In this document: one piece after another, positions 23,667 through 32,145 of the stretch
Position numbering within the stretch: the first letter of the stretch is position 1
How the letters are laid out: each line of letters starts with the position of its first letter
Assembly (NCBI GenBank): GCA_017451915.1
Contig: JAFTNJ010000023.1
Span: 1 to 64,000 of the forward strand
Direction: 5' to 3'
Origin: Clostridia bacterium
GTDB lineage: Bacteria > Bacillota > Clostridia > Oscillospirales > CAG-272
Length of the DNA: 64,000 nt
Notes under the pieces: model-generated
The model's database searches: none
The model's input: the letters and a program-made list of their open reading frames with translations, nothing else
Told to the model about the DNA's origin: nothing
Position numbers and translations under genes: made by a program

Positions 23667-25010
23667 TTGTTTGAAAGTCTTGGTGAAAAGCTGAATAATG
23701 CTTTTAAAAAATTCCGCAACAAAGGAAAATTAACGGAGGCCGACGTTAAGGCAGGTATGCGCGAGATTAAGCTGGCGCTGCTGGAAGCCGACGTCAACTT
23801 TAAGGTTGTCCGTGATTTTATTAAGATCGTTTCCGAGCGTGCCGTGGGGGCCGAGGTTTTGGAATCGCTGTTGCCCGCACAGCAGGTGATTAAGATCGTA
23901 AACGAGGAGCTGACCCGCTTGATGGGTGGCTCGCAGGCCAAGCTCACCATTGCATCCCAACCGCCTACCGTGATTATGATGGTTGGTCTGCAGGGCGCGG
24001 GTAAAACCACCCATGCCGGTAAGCTGGCAGGCCTTTACAAAAAGCAAGGCAAAAAGCCGCTCCTGGTTGCCTGTGACGTTTACCGTCCCGCGGCAATCAA
24101 GCAGTTACAGATCGTTGGGGAAAAGCTGGACATTCCGGTCTTTACCCTGGGAGATAAGATCTCTCCGGTGCAGATCGCCAAGGAGGGAATCAAATTCGCC
24201 AATCAAAAGGGCTACGACATGGTATTTATTGATACCGCCGGCCGTTTGCAGATTGACGAGGTCTTGATGGAGGAATTGAAAAACATCAAGGCAGAGGTAA
24301 ATCCCACCGAGATCCTGCTCACCGTGGATTCCATGATTGGTCAGGAATCGGTCAACGTGGCACAAACCTTTAACGATCTGTTGGATATTACCGGTGTGAT
24401 CCTGACCAAGCTGGACGGTGATACCCGTGGCGGTGCGGCACTTTCGATCCGCTACGTGACCGGAAAGCCGATCAAGTTCGTGGGAACCGGCGAAAAGCTG
24501 GATACCATCGAGCCCTTCCATCCCGACCGCATGGCCTCCCGTATTTTGGGCATGGGTGACGTGCTGACTCTGATCGACAAGGCACAGGCCGCCTACGATG
24601 AAAAGCAGGCCGCGGCACTGGAGCAGAAGATGCGCCAGCAGACCTTTACCCTGGACGATTACCTGGAGCAGCTGGCACAGCTGAAGAGCATGGGCAACCT
24701 TGACCAGATCATGGGGATGATGCCCGGCGTCAAGCCCGGTGCTCTGAAGGATGCCAAGATTGATGAAAAGGTCTTGGCCCGTACCGAAGCCATCATCCAT
24801 TCGATGACACGGAAGGAACGGGAAAAGCCGGAGATCATCAACGCCTCCCGCAAGAAGCGCATTGCCGCGGGATCGGGAACCTCGGTAGAGGAGGTCAACA
24901 AGCTCTTAAAGCAGTTTGACCAGATGTTAAAGATGATGAAGCAGTTTACCGACATGGGTAAGAGCCGTCACGGAAAGAAAATGCTCGGACGAATGAAGAT
25001 GCCATTCTGA
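23667..25010 (+). CDS. ffh: Signal recognition particle protein Ffh
   Basis: SRP54 GTPase that targets membrane proteins to FtsY and the translocon. N domain (1-90), G domain with GLQGAGKTTHAGKL near residue 107, DTAGRLQ near 190, TKLDGD near 248, then the Met-rich M domain (about 325-447: MRQQTF, MGMMPG, MLKMMKQFTDMGK) which holds the signal peptide and RNA. Length 447 is normal. Start is TTG at 23667, six bases after the strong GGAAGGAGGAG site; the first usual residues MFESLGEKL agree. Confidence 0.97.
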   Translation: MFESLGEKLNNAFKKFRNKGKLTEADVKAGMREIKLALLEADVNFKVVRDFIKIVSERAVGAEVLESLLPAQQVIKIVNEELTRLMGGSQAKLTIASQPPTVIMMVGLQGAGKTTHAGKLAGLYKKQGKKPLLVACDVYRPAAIKQLQIVGEKLDIPVFTLGDKISPVQIAKEGIKFANQKGYDMVFIDTAGRLQIDEVLMEELKNIKAEVNPTEILLTVDSMIGQESVNVAQTFNDLLDITGVILTKLDGDTRGGAALSIRYVTGKPIKFVGTGEKLDTIEPFHPDRMASRILGMGDVLTLIDKAQAAYDEKQAAALEQKMRQQTFTLDDYLEQLAQLKSMGNLDQIMGMMPGVKPGALKDAKIDEKVLARTEAIIHSMTRKEREKPEIINASRKKRIAAGSGTSVEEVNKLLKQFDQMLKMMKQFTDMGKSRHGKKMLGRMKMPF

Positions 25011-25068
25011 GTTCACCCGTTCATTCATATAAAAAACAATTTAATTTATTTTTTGGAGGAAACAAATC

Positions 25069-25314
25069 ATGGCAGTAAAAATGAGACTGAGAAGAATGGG
25101 CGCAAAGAAGGCTCCCTTCTATCGCGTAATCGTTGCAGACAGCCGTTCTCCCAGAGACGGTCGTTTCATCGAGGAGATTGGTTACTACAACCCCCTGACC
25201 AATCCCGCAGAAATCAAAATTGACGCTGATAAGGCAAAGAAGTGGCTCGGAAACGGCGCTCAGCCCACCGAAACCGTAAAATCTCTGCTGAAGAAGAGCG
25301 GTATTGTTGACTGA
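25069..25314 (+). CDS. rpsP: 30S ribosomal protein S16
   Basis: An 81-residue protein with the S16 N-terminus ([40 protein letters not shown]) intact. GGAGG lies before the ATG. Part of ffh-rpsP-khpA; the usual followers ylqD, rimM, trmD and rplS are absent. Confidence 0.98.
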   Translation: MAVKMRLRRMGAKKAPFYRVIVADSRSPRDGRFIEEIGYYNPLTNPAEIKIDADKAKKWLGNGAQPTETVKSLLKKSGIVD

Positions 25315-25340
25315 GCCTACCCCCAAAAAGGAGACTTAGT

Positions 25341-25577
25341 ATGATTAACCTGCAGGAAACATTGGTTGACATTGCCAAAGCCATCGTAGATACTCCCGAC
25401 GAGGTTAAGGTTACGCAAACCGAGGATGATAATACCATCACCCTCACCTTGAGCGTTGCCCCCGACGATATGGGTATGGTCATTGGCAGACACGGAAAGA
25501 TTGCAAAGGCGATCCGCACCGTAATGAAAGCCGCTTCTGCGAACAGCGGTAAAAAAGTGAACGTAGAAATTCGCTAA
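25341..25577 (+). CDS. khpA: KH domain RNA-binding protein KhpA (YlqC)
   Basis: A 78-residue single KH-domain protein; the GxxG loop is GRHGKIAKAIRTVM near residue 52. In Firmicutes KhpA pairs with KhpB/Jag and affects cell elongation and RNA stability. AAAGGAGAC precedes the ATG. Confidence 0.94.
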   Translation: MINLQETLVDIAKAIVDTPDEVKVTQTEDDNTITLTLSVAPDDMGMVIGRHGKIAKAIRTVMKAASANSGKKVNVEIR

Positions 25578-25578
25578 T

Positions 25579-25623
25579 AAAAAGAATCGGATGTACGCCG
25601 TAGGCGCAGATCCGATTCTTTTT
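25579..25623. terminator. Bidirectional terminator between khpA and the ABC transporter operon
   Basis: AAAAAGAATCGGAT (25579-25592) with ATCCGATTCTTTTT (25610-25623), T-runs on both strands. Confidence 0.9.
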
Positions 25624-26212
25624 ATTTTTTTAGATCATCAAATAAAACAATTCGGTCTGCAAAGCGTTTTGCGTCCTCTAAATGATGGGTCACCAGAATG
25701 GCACTGCTTCCACGGCGGCCAAGTTCCTTTCGCAATGCTATGGAGATCTCCTCTCGCAATTCCAGATCCAGGGAGGCAAAAGGCTCGTCCAAAAGGAACA
25801 AATCCCCTTGATTTACCAAGGCTCTTGCCAAGGAGGCTCGGATCTTCATTCCCCCGGAGAGCTCCTCGGGATAGAGATCGGCGGAATCCGAAAGGCGAAC
25901 CAACCGCAAAGCCTCGGCGATGCGCTCCGTGGCATCCTCTTTGGAGGTGAGCACTGCCTCCAGATTTTGTTTTACCGTGAGCCAGGGGAAAAGTCGGGGC
26001 TCTTGAAATACGTAGGAGAGCTTGGAATATCCTTTTTGGAGGGTTCCTTCTTTGGCGGATAGCAGTCCAGCGATCAACTGGAGCAGGGTACTTTTTCCGC
26101 ATCCGGAGGGGCCCATCAAAGCAATGCGTTCTCCGGGGGACAATGTCAGGTTTAATCCTGTAAACACCGGCTTTTGATCGTAAGAAAAAGAGAGATTTTC
26201 AATGTTCAGCAT
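25622..26212 (-). CDS. ABC transporter ATP-binding protein (SsuB/TauB-like)
   Basis: A 196-residue ABC ATPase: Walker A GPSGCGKST near residue 35, Q-loop YVFQEPRLFPW, signature LSGGMKIRASLARAL, Walker B LFLLDEPFASLD, and the switch His in VTHHLEDA. Subfamily resemblance is to nitrate/sulfonate/taurine importers. It is shorter than usual (about 250), with a trimmed C-terminus. Start ATG 26212 behind AGAAGG, overlapping the permease gene by 14 bases. Confidence 0.92.
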   Translation of the reverse strand: MLNIENLSFSYDQKPVFTGLNLTLSPGERIALMGPSGCGKSTLLQLIAGLLSAKEGTLQKGYSKLSYVFQEPRLFPWLTVKQNLEAVLTSKEDATERIAEALRLVRLSDSADLYPEELSGGMKIRASLARALVNQGDLFLLDEPFASLDLELREEISIALRKELGRRGSSAILVTHHLEDAKRFADRIVLFDDLKK

Positions 26213-26975
26213 AAACACGCGCCTTCTTTCCCGTTTTTTCAGTGGCTTTGTCAAACAACGCCGCAAAAACGAACTCAATTACCAGGCTCAACAGAATCAC
26301 GGTAATGGTCCATGCAAACATATCCGCGGTTTGAATATACTGCTTGGCGTCGCCGATCATGGCACCGATGGTATTGCGGGGCATAGCAATGATCTCTGCG
26401 GCCACACCCGCCTTCCAGGCAAGTCCCAGGGAGGTTCGGCAAGCCGACACAAAATAGGGCTTGAGCGAGGGAAGGATCAGCAGACGTATCCGCTTCCAGA
26501 AGGAGAAGCGATACACTTTTGCCACCTCTCCAAGCTTGGGATCCATGCTTGTAAAACCGGTATCCAAATTGGTCCACAGCACGGGAAGAACAATCAGGAT
26601 CGTAATAAAGGTTGGCACCCGCGCCGAGCCGATCCAGATCAAGGCAAGAATAATAAAGGATGCTACGGGCGTAGCTTTGATTACTGACATTACGGGGAAG
26701 AAGAGCCGTCTCGCCACGGCAGAACAGGCGGTCAGCATGGATAGCACGCATCCTGCCAGCACGGCAAGAAGAATTCCCAAAAGAATATTCCACAAAGAAG
26801 TCAAGGTGGTTTTGTAGAACGCCGCCGTTTGCATCAGCTCTACCAACCGTACCAGAACCGCCCAGGGCGTGGGGAGAAGCGCAGGCTTTCCCACACGCCA
26901 TGCGGCAATATGCCAAACCGACAGCCAAAAAAGGGCAATCAAAAGTGTTTGGCCTATTTTTTTTGCATATTTCAT
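26199..26975 (-). CDS. ABC transporter permease (SsuC/TauC-like)
   Basis: A 258-residue integral membrane protein with six hydrophobic segments. The EAA-like coupling loop is around FTSMDPKLGEVAKVYRFSFWKRIRLLILPSLKPYFVSACRTSLGLAWKAGVAAE, which is split in families of this kind after 'LGLAW'. Resembles BPD_transp_1 permeases of sulfonate/taurine/thiamine-precursor systems. The start overlaps the stop of the substrate-binding protein gene by 4 bases. Confidence 0.92.
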   Translation of the reverse strand: MKYAKKIGQTLLIALFWLSVWHIAAWRVGKPALLPTPWAVLVRLVELMQTAAFYKTTLTSLWNILLGILLAVLAGCVLSMLTACSAVARRLFFPVMSVIKATPVASFIILALIWIGSARVPTFITILIVLPVLWTNLDTGFTSMDPKLGEVAKVYRFSFWKRIRLLILPSLKPYFVSACRTSLGLAWKAGVAAEIIAMPRNTIGAMIGDAKQYIQTADMFAWTITVILLSLVIEFVFAALFDKATEKTGKKARVYAEH

Positions 26976-28012
26976 TGAGCGTTATAGTAGAAATCTGCCG
27001 CGGGAAGCTTTCCGCCAACCGACGCAGGCTTGATGTTATAAAGAATGTTAAGATAAATTTCCATTGCAGCCTTCATTTCCGCGCCGTCCAGGTAGCAAAC
27101 GTTGCACTTGGGGATCGCAGCTTTTGCCACGGGCGCGCTGGTAAAGATGCCGTTATCCACGATCATCTGGGCGGCTTCCTCCACATTGGTGGAAAGGTAG
27201 TTGATGGAAGCCTCGTAGGCGGTAAGGAACGCAGACACCGTTTCAGGATAATTCTGCACAAAGGCCTTGCGGGCAACGATGCAACCCTGTACCAAGGAGC
27301 CGGGAGTGGTGACCTTATCCCACTCTGCGGTCAGATCCATGGCGTTGGTAATGGTAATGCTATTCTGCTTTGCGGCATTGGTGGCAATGGTTACCATGGG
27401 CTCGGGGAGCACGGCGATATCCACCTTGCCGGCGGCGACCGCATCCTTCAGGTTGGCGGCAGCGGCATAGCTGGTAGAATCAATGATCACGTCCTTTCCT
27501 ACCTCAAGGCCGTTCTGCTGGCAGAGATAGGTGAAGATGAAGGTGGGGTTCTGGGCAGGAACGTATACGGTCTTTCCGCGCAGATCCTCAAAGGAGGAAA
27601 CCGAAGCGTTGCCATTGGTCAACAGATAGAGGCAGCCTCTGGTATTGACTGCCAGGATCACCACCTCGCCCTTAGTAGCGTTGTAAACGTTGGAGGCCGC
27701 GTTGGTGGGAAGTGCGGCAATGTCAGCATCTCCGTTGATCAGCGCCGCCGTTACGTCGGAGGCGTCGGATTTTACGGTGAATTGATAGTCAATGTTGGGG
27801 AAAGCGTTGCTTTTCGCATCGTTCATCATCTTGGCCATGCCAAAGCCGGTGGTACCGTTCAGGGAATATACGTTCACTTTCACGGGAGAGGGATCTCCCT
27901 GATTGGGGGTGGGATTGGTAGTAACTGCGGCGTTGCCGGAGCCATTCTGGCAGGCACACAGGGTCAGGAGCATCAACAGAGCAAGAACAAAGGGGAAAAT
28001 ACGGAGTTTCAT
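26972..28012 (-). CDS. ABC transporter substrate-binding lipoprotein (NMT1/SsuA-like)
   Basis: A 346-residue lipoprotein: signal MKLRIFPFVLALLMLLTLC with lipobox LCAC (Cys21). The mature domain is of the NMT1/THI5-like, SsuA/TauA type: NVYSLNGTTGFGMAKMM early, LINGDADIAALPTNAA near residue 91, FEDLRGKTVYVPAQNPTF near 141, then AVAAGKVDIAVLPEP near 195. The ligand cannot be deduced; candidates are sulfonates, pyrimidine or other small organics. AAAGAAAGGTAAT precedes the ATG. It follows the Crp/Fnr gene by 21 bases. Confidence 0.9.
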   Translation of the reverse strand: MKLRIFPFVLALLMLLTLCACQNGSGNAAVTTNPTPNQGDPSPVKVNVYSLNGTTGFGMAKMMNDAKSNAFPNIDYQFTVKSDASDVTAALINGDADIAALPTNAASNVYNATKGEVVILAVNTRGCLYLLTNGNASVSSFEDLRGKTVYVPAQNPTFIFTYLCQQNGLEVGKDVIIDSTSYAAAANLKDAVAAGKVDIAVLPEPMVTIATNAAKQNSITITNAMDLTAEWDKVTTPGSLVQGCIVARKAFVQNYPETVSAFLTAYEASINYLSTNVEEAAQMIVDNGIFTSAPVAKAAIPKCNVCYLDGAEMKAAMEIYLNILYNIKPASVGGKLPAADFYYNAQ

Positions 28013-28033
28013 GATTTTATTACCTTTCTTTTG

Positions 28034-28702
28034 TTATTTATACAGCTTGAGCATGGCATCGGGATCCGGGAGATAGAAATTCCGTCCGTTTTTTTGCAGG
28101 ACCCCATCGGATTCCAAGCGTTCAAAGGCGCGGTAAAGGGAAGCGCGGCTGACGTTCAAAAGATCCGAGAGGGCCGAGATTGAGGCCGAAAGGCGAAATT
28201 CCTTTTTTCCAAGGGAGAAAAGGTAAAGTGCCAGGCGTCGCTCGGGGCTTCCTGCGGTCAGGTATCCGATCTTTAAATTCAGATAGCGGATCCTGCCGGA
28301 GAGAAATTCCAGATAGTGATACAAAAATGCATGATCCTCCTCCAGGAGTCGGCGAATGGCAGACTCGGAAATAAAGAAGACGCGGCAGCTTCCGTGAGCG
28401 CGAATAACGCTGACGTAGGGCTCGTTGGTAAACAGATTGGCAATACCAAAGGGCTCCTCCGCACCAAGAAAGCGAAGCAGAGTCTTTTTTGTGGGATCGG
28501 GGGTGTGAACCACGGCCTTTCCCGAAAGCAGCAGACCGGCACTTTTTTCAGTGGTGTCGGGGGAGAGCAAAAGCTCGCCCGCCGAAAAGGAACGCACCTC
28601 ACACCGTTCCTCTGCCAGAATCGCGGCCAGTCCTTGCGGGTTGGTTCCGCGAAACAGGGGAGTACTCATGATTTTTTGTAAATCCTTCTCTAAAATCTCC
28701 AT
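28034..28702 (-). CDS. Crp/Fnr family transcriptional regulator
   Basis: A 222-residue regulator: cyclic-nucleotide-binding-like beta-roll (about 20-115), dimerisation helix, and a C-terminal winged helix with ALSDLLNVSRASLYRAFERLESDGVL. There is only one Cys in the N-terminal third, so the FNR-type four-Cys iron-sulfur site is missing; ligand unknown. Start ATG 28702 chosen over an upstream ATG because GAGGTG lies next to it. Leads the operon with the ABC importer, so it probably regulates it. Promoter at 28732-28760. Confidence 0.88.
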   Translation of the reverse strand: MEILEKDLQKIMSTPLFRGTNPQGLAAILAEERCEVRSFSAGELLLSPDTTEKSAGLLLSGKAVVHTPDPTKKTLLRFLGAEEPFGIANLFTNEPYVSVIRAHGSCRVFFISESAIRRLLEEDHAFLYHYLEFLSGRIRYLNLKIGYLTAGSPERRLALYLFSLGKKEFRLSASISALSDLLNVSRASLYRAFERLESDGVLQKNGRNFYLPDPDAMLKLYK

Positions 28703-28731
28703 GTTCACCTCGAACTGTATCATTTGAGACA

Positions 28732-28760
28732 ATTATAGCACAATGTTAAGTCTTTGTCAA
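28732..28760 (-). promoter_or_regulatory. Promoter of the Crp/Fnr-ABC importer operon
   Basis: Minus strand: TTGACA (28760-28755), 17-base spacer, TGCTATAAT with TATAAT at 28737-28732. The stretch 28761-28910 on the other side is AT-rich and shows no gene. Confidence 0.8.
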
Positions 28761-28916
28761 TCGTTTTTTTTGAAAGGAAAGAAAAATTAGTAAAAAAATA
28801 CAACAGGAAAGTCAAAACGTATATTGAATTTAGCAAAAAAGAATTGTATCATAAAACAGAGACAAGGGAAAACGAAAAGGTTTCGAAAAAAATAGCATTT
28901 ATTTTGAAAAAAGCTC

Positions 28917-28945
28917 TTTACTTTTTGAAGATTTTCGTGTATACT
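28917..28945 (+). promoter_or_regulatory. Weak promoter of the nucleotidyltransferase-galE-galM operon
   Basis: TTTACT (28917-28922), 17-base spacer, TATACT (28940-28945); GGAGG follows at 28963-28967. Confidence 0.5.
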
Positions 28946-28977
28946 TGAATAGAAAAACATCTTGGAGGTTTTGCGTT

Positions 28978-29892
28978 ATGACACTCGTTATTCTTGCCGC
29001 CGGATTGGGATCTCGTTACGGTGGCTTGAAGCAACTGGATCCTATGACCGACGCGGGGAATTTTATCATTGATTTCTCGGTGTACGACGCCATCAAGGCA
29101 GGATTTGATCACGTTGTATTCATCATTAAAGAGGAAAATCTGGAGCTTTTCCGAAACACCATTGGAAAGCGCATTGAAAAGAAGATCAAGGTGACCTACG
29201 CCTTCCAGAAGATGGAGGATCTTCCCGTAGGCTATACTGCACCTGCCGGCAGAACCAAGCCGCTGGGCACGGGCCACGCCATCTATTGCGTACGCAATCT
29301 GATCAAGGATAACTTCGCGGTGATCAACGCCGACGATTTCTACGGTAGAGATACCTTTCTGCAGCTGGCAACGCATTTGAAGGACGCTTCCTCCGAGAAT
29401 GGATTTGCCCACCATTGCATGGTCGGATTCCGCCTGCAAAATACTTTGACCGAGAACGGCACCGTTTCCCGCGGTCAATGCTTTGTAGATGATAAGGGAA
29501 TGCTGCAAAGCGTCAATGAACGCACCAAGATCATGAAAAAAGAGACCTGCGCCGCGTATCTTGACGATGACGGCGAGACTTGGATCGATCTTCCTTTTGA
29601 CACCGTGGTTTCCATGAACTGCTGGGGCTTTACTCCCGAATTGTTCAACGATATGGATAGTGACTTTGCCGCGTTCCTGGACACGCTGAATGAGGACAAC
29701 GCCATGAAGGCCGAATATTTTCTGCCTTTCTGCGTGGATACGCTCTGCAAAAAGGGAAAATGCGACGTAAAGGTATATCCCACCTCCTCTGCGTGGCTGG
29801 GAGTCACCTATCCAGAAGATAAGGATAACGTAAAGCGCGCCATCAACGCTTTGGTACAGCAAGGGGAGTATCCCGCAAGCCTTTGGGAGTGA
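28978..29892 (+). CDS. Sugar nucleotidyltransferase-like protein
   Basis: A 304-residue nucleotidyltransferase-fold protein. The signature loop LAAGLGSRYGGLKQLDPM at residues 6-23 is the NTP-binding G-x-G-x-R-x(2)-K pattern with an unusual YGG spacing. VINADDFYG near 119 is the metal-binding acidic motif. Resembles glucose-1-phosphate uridylyl/thymidylyltransferases or N-acetylglucosamine-type cytoplasmic enzymes; the exact reaction is not clear. Co-transcribed with galE and galM, so it may make the UDP-sugar used or epimerised next. Confidence 0.8.
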   Translation: MTLVILAAGLGSRYGGLKQLDPMTDAGNFIIDFSVYDAIKAGFDHVVFIIKEENLELFRNTIGKRIEKKIKVTYAFQKMEDLPVGYTAPAGRTKPLGTGHAIYCVRNLIKDNFAVINADDFYGRDTFLQLATHLKDASSENGFAHHCMVGFRLQNTLTENGTVSRGQCFVDDKGMLQSVNERTKIMKKETCAAYLDDDGETWIDLPFDTVVSMNCWGFTPELFNDMDSDFAAFLDTLNEDNAMKAEYFLPFCVDTLCKKGKCDVKVYPTSSAWLGVTYPEDKDNVKRAINALVQQGEYPASLWE

Positions 29893-29939
29893 TCCAAGAT
29901 AACACCGATCGACGAAATACAGAAAGAAGGATTTTATCA

Positions 29940-30962
29940 ATGTCTATTTTGATCACCGGCGGTGCCGGATTTATCGGTTCTCACACTGCAGTTGAGTTTT
30001 TGGAGGCCGGCCACGATATTGTCATCGTGGATAACTACTACAACAGTAGCCCCGTGGCGCTGGAGCGTATTGCGCAGATCACCGGAAAGAGCTTCCGCTT
30101 TTATGAGGTGGATCTTTGCGATAAGGCGGCTTTGGAAAAGGTCTTTATCGAGAATCCCGATATCGATTCCGCCATTCACTTTGCAGGTCTGAAGGCGGTG
30201 GGGGAATCGGTACAAAAGCCGGGAATGTACTATTATAATAACCTGGTCAGCACCCTGAATTTGGTGGAAATGCTTGCCAAATACGATGCTAAAAAGATCG
30301 TATTCAGCTCCTCCGCAACGGTGTACGGTATGCCCAAAACCGTGCCGATCCGTGAGGATTTCCCCCTGTCTACCACCAATCCCTATGGGGAGACCAAGCT
30401 GATGATCGAGCGGATCCTGAAAGACGTTTGGGTCTCGGACAATTCCTGGAGCGTTTCGGTGCTTCGCTATTTCAATCCCATCGGTGCCCACAAGAGCGGC
30501 CTGATCGGCGAGAACCCCAAGGGAATCCCCAACAATCTGTTGCCTTACGTTGCCAAGGTGGCGGCAGGGAAGCTCCCCTATCTTTCGGTCTTTGGAAACG
30601 ATTACGACACCAAGGACGGTACCGGTGTTCGTGACTACATCCACGTGGTAGACCTTGCAAAGGCGCATCTCAAGGCTCTGGAGCGGGCGCAGACGATTAC
30701 CGGCGTAGAGTACTTTAACATCGGAACGGGTACCGGTTACTCGGTGCTGGAGATCGTCAAGGCATATGAGAAGGCCACAGGGTTGACGGTCAACTACAAG
30801 ATTACCAACCGCCGCCCCGGAGACATTGCTACCTGCTATGCCGATCCTCAAAAGGCCTACGAGCTTCTTGGATGGAAGGCTGAAAATGATATTGACGATA
30901 TGTGTCGCGATCTTGCCAACTGGATGGCAAAGAATCCCGACGGCTACGAAGGAGGTATTTGA
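29940..30962 (+). CDS. galE: UDP-glucose 4-epimerase
   Basis: Leloir-pathway enzyme interconverting UDP-galactose and UDP-glucose. Extended SDR: GGAGFIGSH near residue 6 (NAD loop), SSSATVYG near 122, catalytic Tyr and Lys in NPYGETK near 148-152, and LRYFNPIGAH. Length 340 is normal. AGAAGG precedes ATG 29940. The stop is 2 bases before galM's start. Confidence 0.97.
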   Translation: MSILITGGAGFIGSHTAVEFLEAGHDIVIVDNYYNSSPVALERIAQITGKSFRFYEVDLCDKAALEKVFIENPDIDSAIHFAGLKAVGESVQKPGMYYYNNLVSTLNLVEMLAKYDAKKIVFSSSATVYGMPKTVPIREDFPLSTTNPYGETKLMIERILKDVWVSDNSWSVSVLRYFNPIGAHKSGLIGENPKGIPNNLLPYVAKVAAGKLPYLSVFGNDYDTKDGTGVRDYIHVVDLAKAHLKALERAQTITGVEYFNIGTGTGYSVLEIVKAYEKATGLTVNYKITNRRPGDIATCYADPQKAYELLGWKAENDIDDMCRDLANWMAKNPDGYEGGI

Positions 30963-30964
30963 AA

Positions 30965-32023
30965 ATGATTACCAAGACCTATTTTGGAACCCTGGAAAAC
31001 GGCCAGGAGGTTTCCTATTACACCATGAAAAATCAAAACGGCATGGTGGTTCGCATTTGTGAGTTTGGCGGTGCCATTATGGAGATCCGCGTTCCCGACA
31101 AATACGGTAGAATGACCGACGTTGTTTGCGGCTACGATTCTCTGCGGGATTATGCCATGGCCAGCGGCTACCAAGGCGCATTGGTAGGACGTGTAGGCAA
31201 CCGCATTGCCAAAGGAAAGTTCACGCTGGACGGCTTGGAGTACTCGCTGTTCTGCAACAATGGCGAAAACGCTCTGCACGGCGGTAAGGTGGGCTATTCT
31301 CACCGTATTTGGAACGTCAAGCCGGTGGATGGGGAAGAGCCCAAGCTGATTCTTACCCTGACCTCCCCCGACGGTGACGAGGGATATCCCGGAACGGTCA
31401 ACGTTCAAGTGACCTACACGCTTCTTTCCTCCAACGCGCTCTCGATTCATTACGAGGCCGAAACCGACCGTCGCACTCCCTTGAATATGACCAACCACGT
31501 GTATTTTAATCTCGGTGGCTACGCCTCCGGTAAGGTGTTTGACCACGTTCTGCAGATCGATGCAGACGCCTACCTGCCTACCAACACCGCCCTGATCCCC
31601 ACCGGTGAGATCCGTCCCGTTGAGGGAACCCCCTTTGATTTCAGAGAGCCCAAGACCATTGGCCGCGACTTTGATCTTACCAACGAGGATATTGCCATTG
31701 CCGGCGGATTTGACCACTGCTTCTGCTTTACCGGTGGAGAGAGCAAAGAGCCCGTGCTTCGCATCGAGGCGTACGAGCCCAATACCGGACGTTTTCTGCA
31801 GGTCTACACCAATCAGCCCTGCGTACAGTTCTACTCCGGCAATTTCTTAAAGAATCCCGAGTATTCCTTCAAGGGCGGCTATCCTCAAAATCCCCAGGCG
31901 GCCTTCTGTCTGGAGACCCAAAAGATGAACGACGCCGTAAATCACGAGAATTTTACCAATACCATTCTCAATCCCGGCGAAAAGTACGATTATACCACGA
32001 TCTACAAGTTCTCGGTAAAATAA
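30965..32023 (+). CDS. galM: Aldose 1-epimerase (mutarotase)
   Basis: Interconverts alpha and beta anomers of galactose/glucose. Family motifs: GRVGNRIAKGKF near residue 75, NNGENALHGGK near 96 (catalytic His region), NMTNHVYFNLGG near 178 (catalytic His), and GFDHCF near 245. C-terminal QVYTNQPCVQFYSGN holds the usual Glu/Gln neighbourhood. 352 residues. AGGAGG before the ATG lies within the galE 3' end. Confidence 0.95.
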   Translation: MITKTYFGTLENGQEVSYYTMKNQNGMVVRICEFGGAIMEIRVPDKYGRMTDVVCGYDSLRDYAMASGYQGALVGRVGNRIAKGKFTLDGLEYSLFCNNGENALHGGKVGYSHRIWNVKPVDGEEPKLILTLTSPDGDEGYPGTVNVQVTYTLLSSNALSIHYEAETDRRTPLNMTNHVYFNLGGYASGKVFDHVLQIDADAYLPTNTALIPTGEIRPVEGTPFDFREPKTIGRDFDLTNEDIAIAGGFDHCFCFTGGESKEPVLRIEAYEPNTGRFLQVYTNQPCVQFYSGNFLKNPEYSFKGGYPQNPQAAFCLETQKMNDAVNHENFTNTILNPGEKYDYTTIYKFSVK

Positions 32024-32030
32024 TACTTCC

Positions 32031-32059
32031 ACGGCCCGAAATCCTGGATTTCGGGCCGT
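32031..32059 (+). terminator. Terminator of the galE-galM operon
   Basis: ACGGCCCGAAATC (32031-32043) with GATTTCGGGCCGT (32047-32059), then CTCTTTGTTGTTTTT. Confidence 0.8.
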
Positions 32060-32145
32060 CTCTTTGTTGTTTTTGCATATCCTTTCCTCCTTTGTCATAA
32101 AAATAAAGCAAAAGAGTTTTTTCAAAAATGAAAGGATGGAAGCAC

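Noticed and set aside
28034..28702. FNR-type oxygen sensor
   Set aside because: The N-terminal Cys cluster needed for a 4Fe-4S centre is missing.
28754..28948. 64-codon Lys-rich frame in the AT-rich gap before the nucleotidyltransferase gene
   Set aside because: Overlaps promoter elements, lacks a convincing RBS and has only poly-Lys/Glu composition expected of AT-rich DNA.
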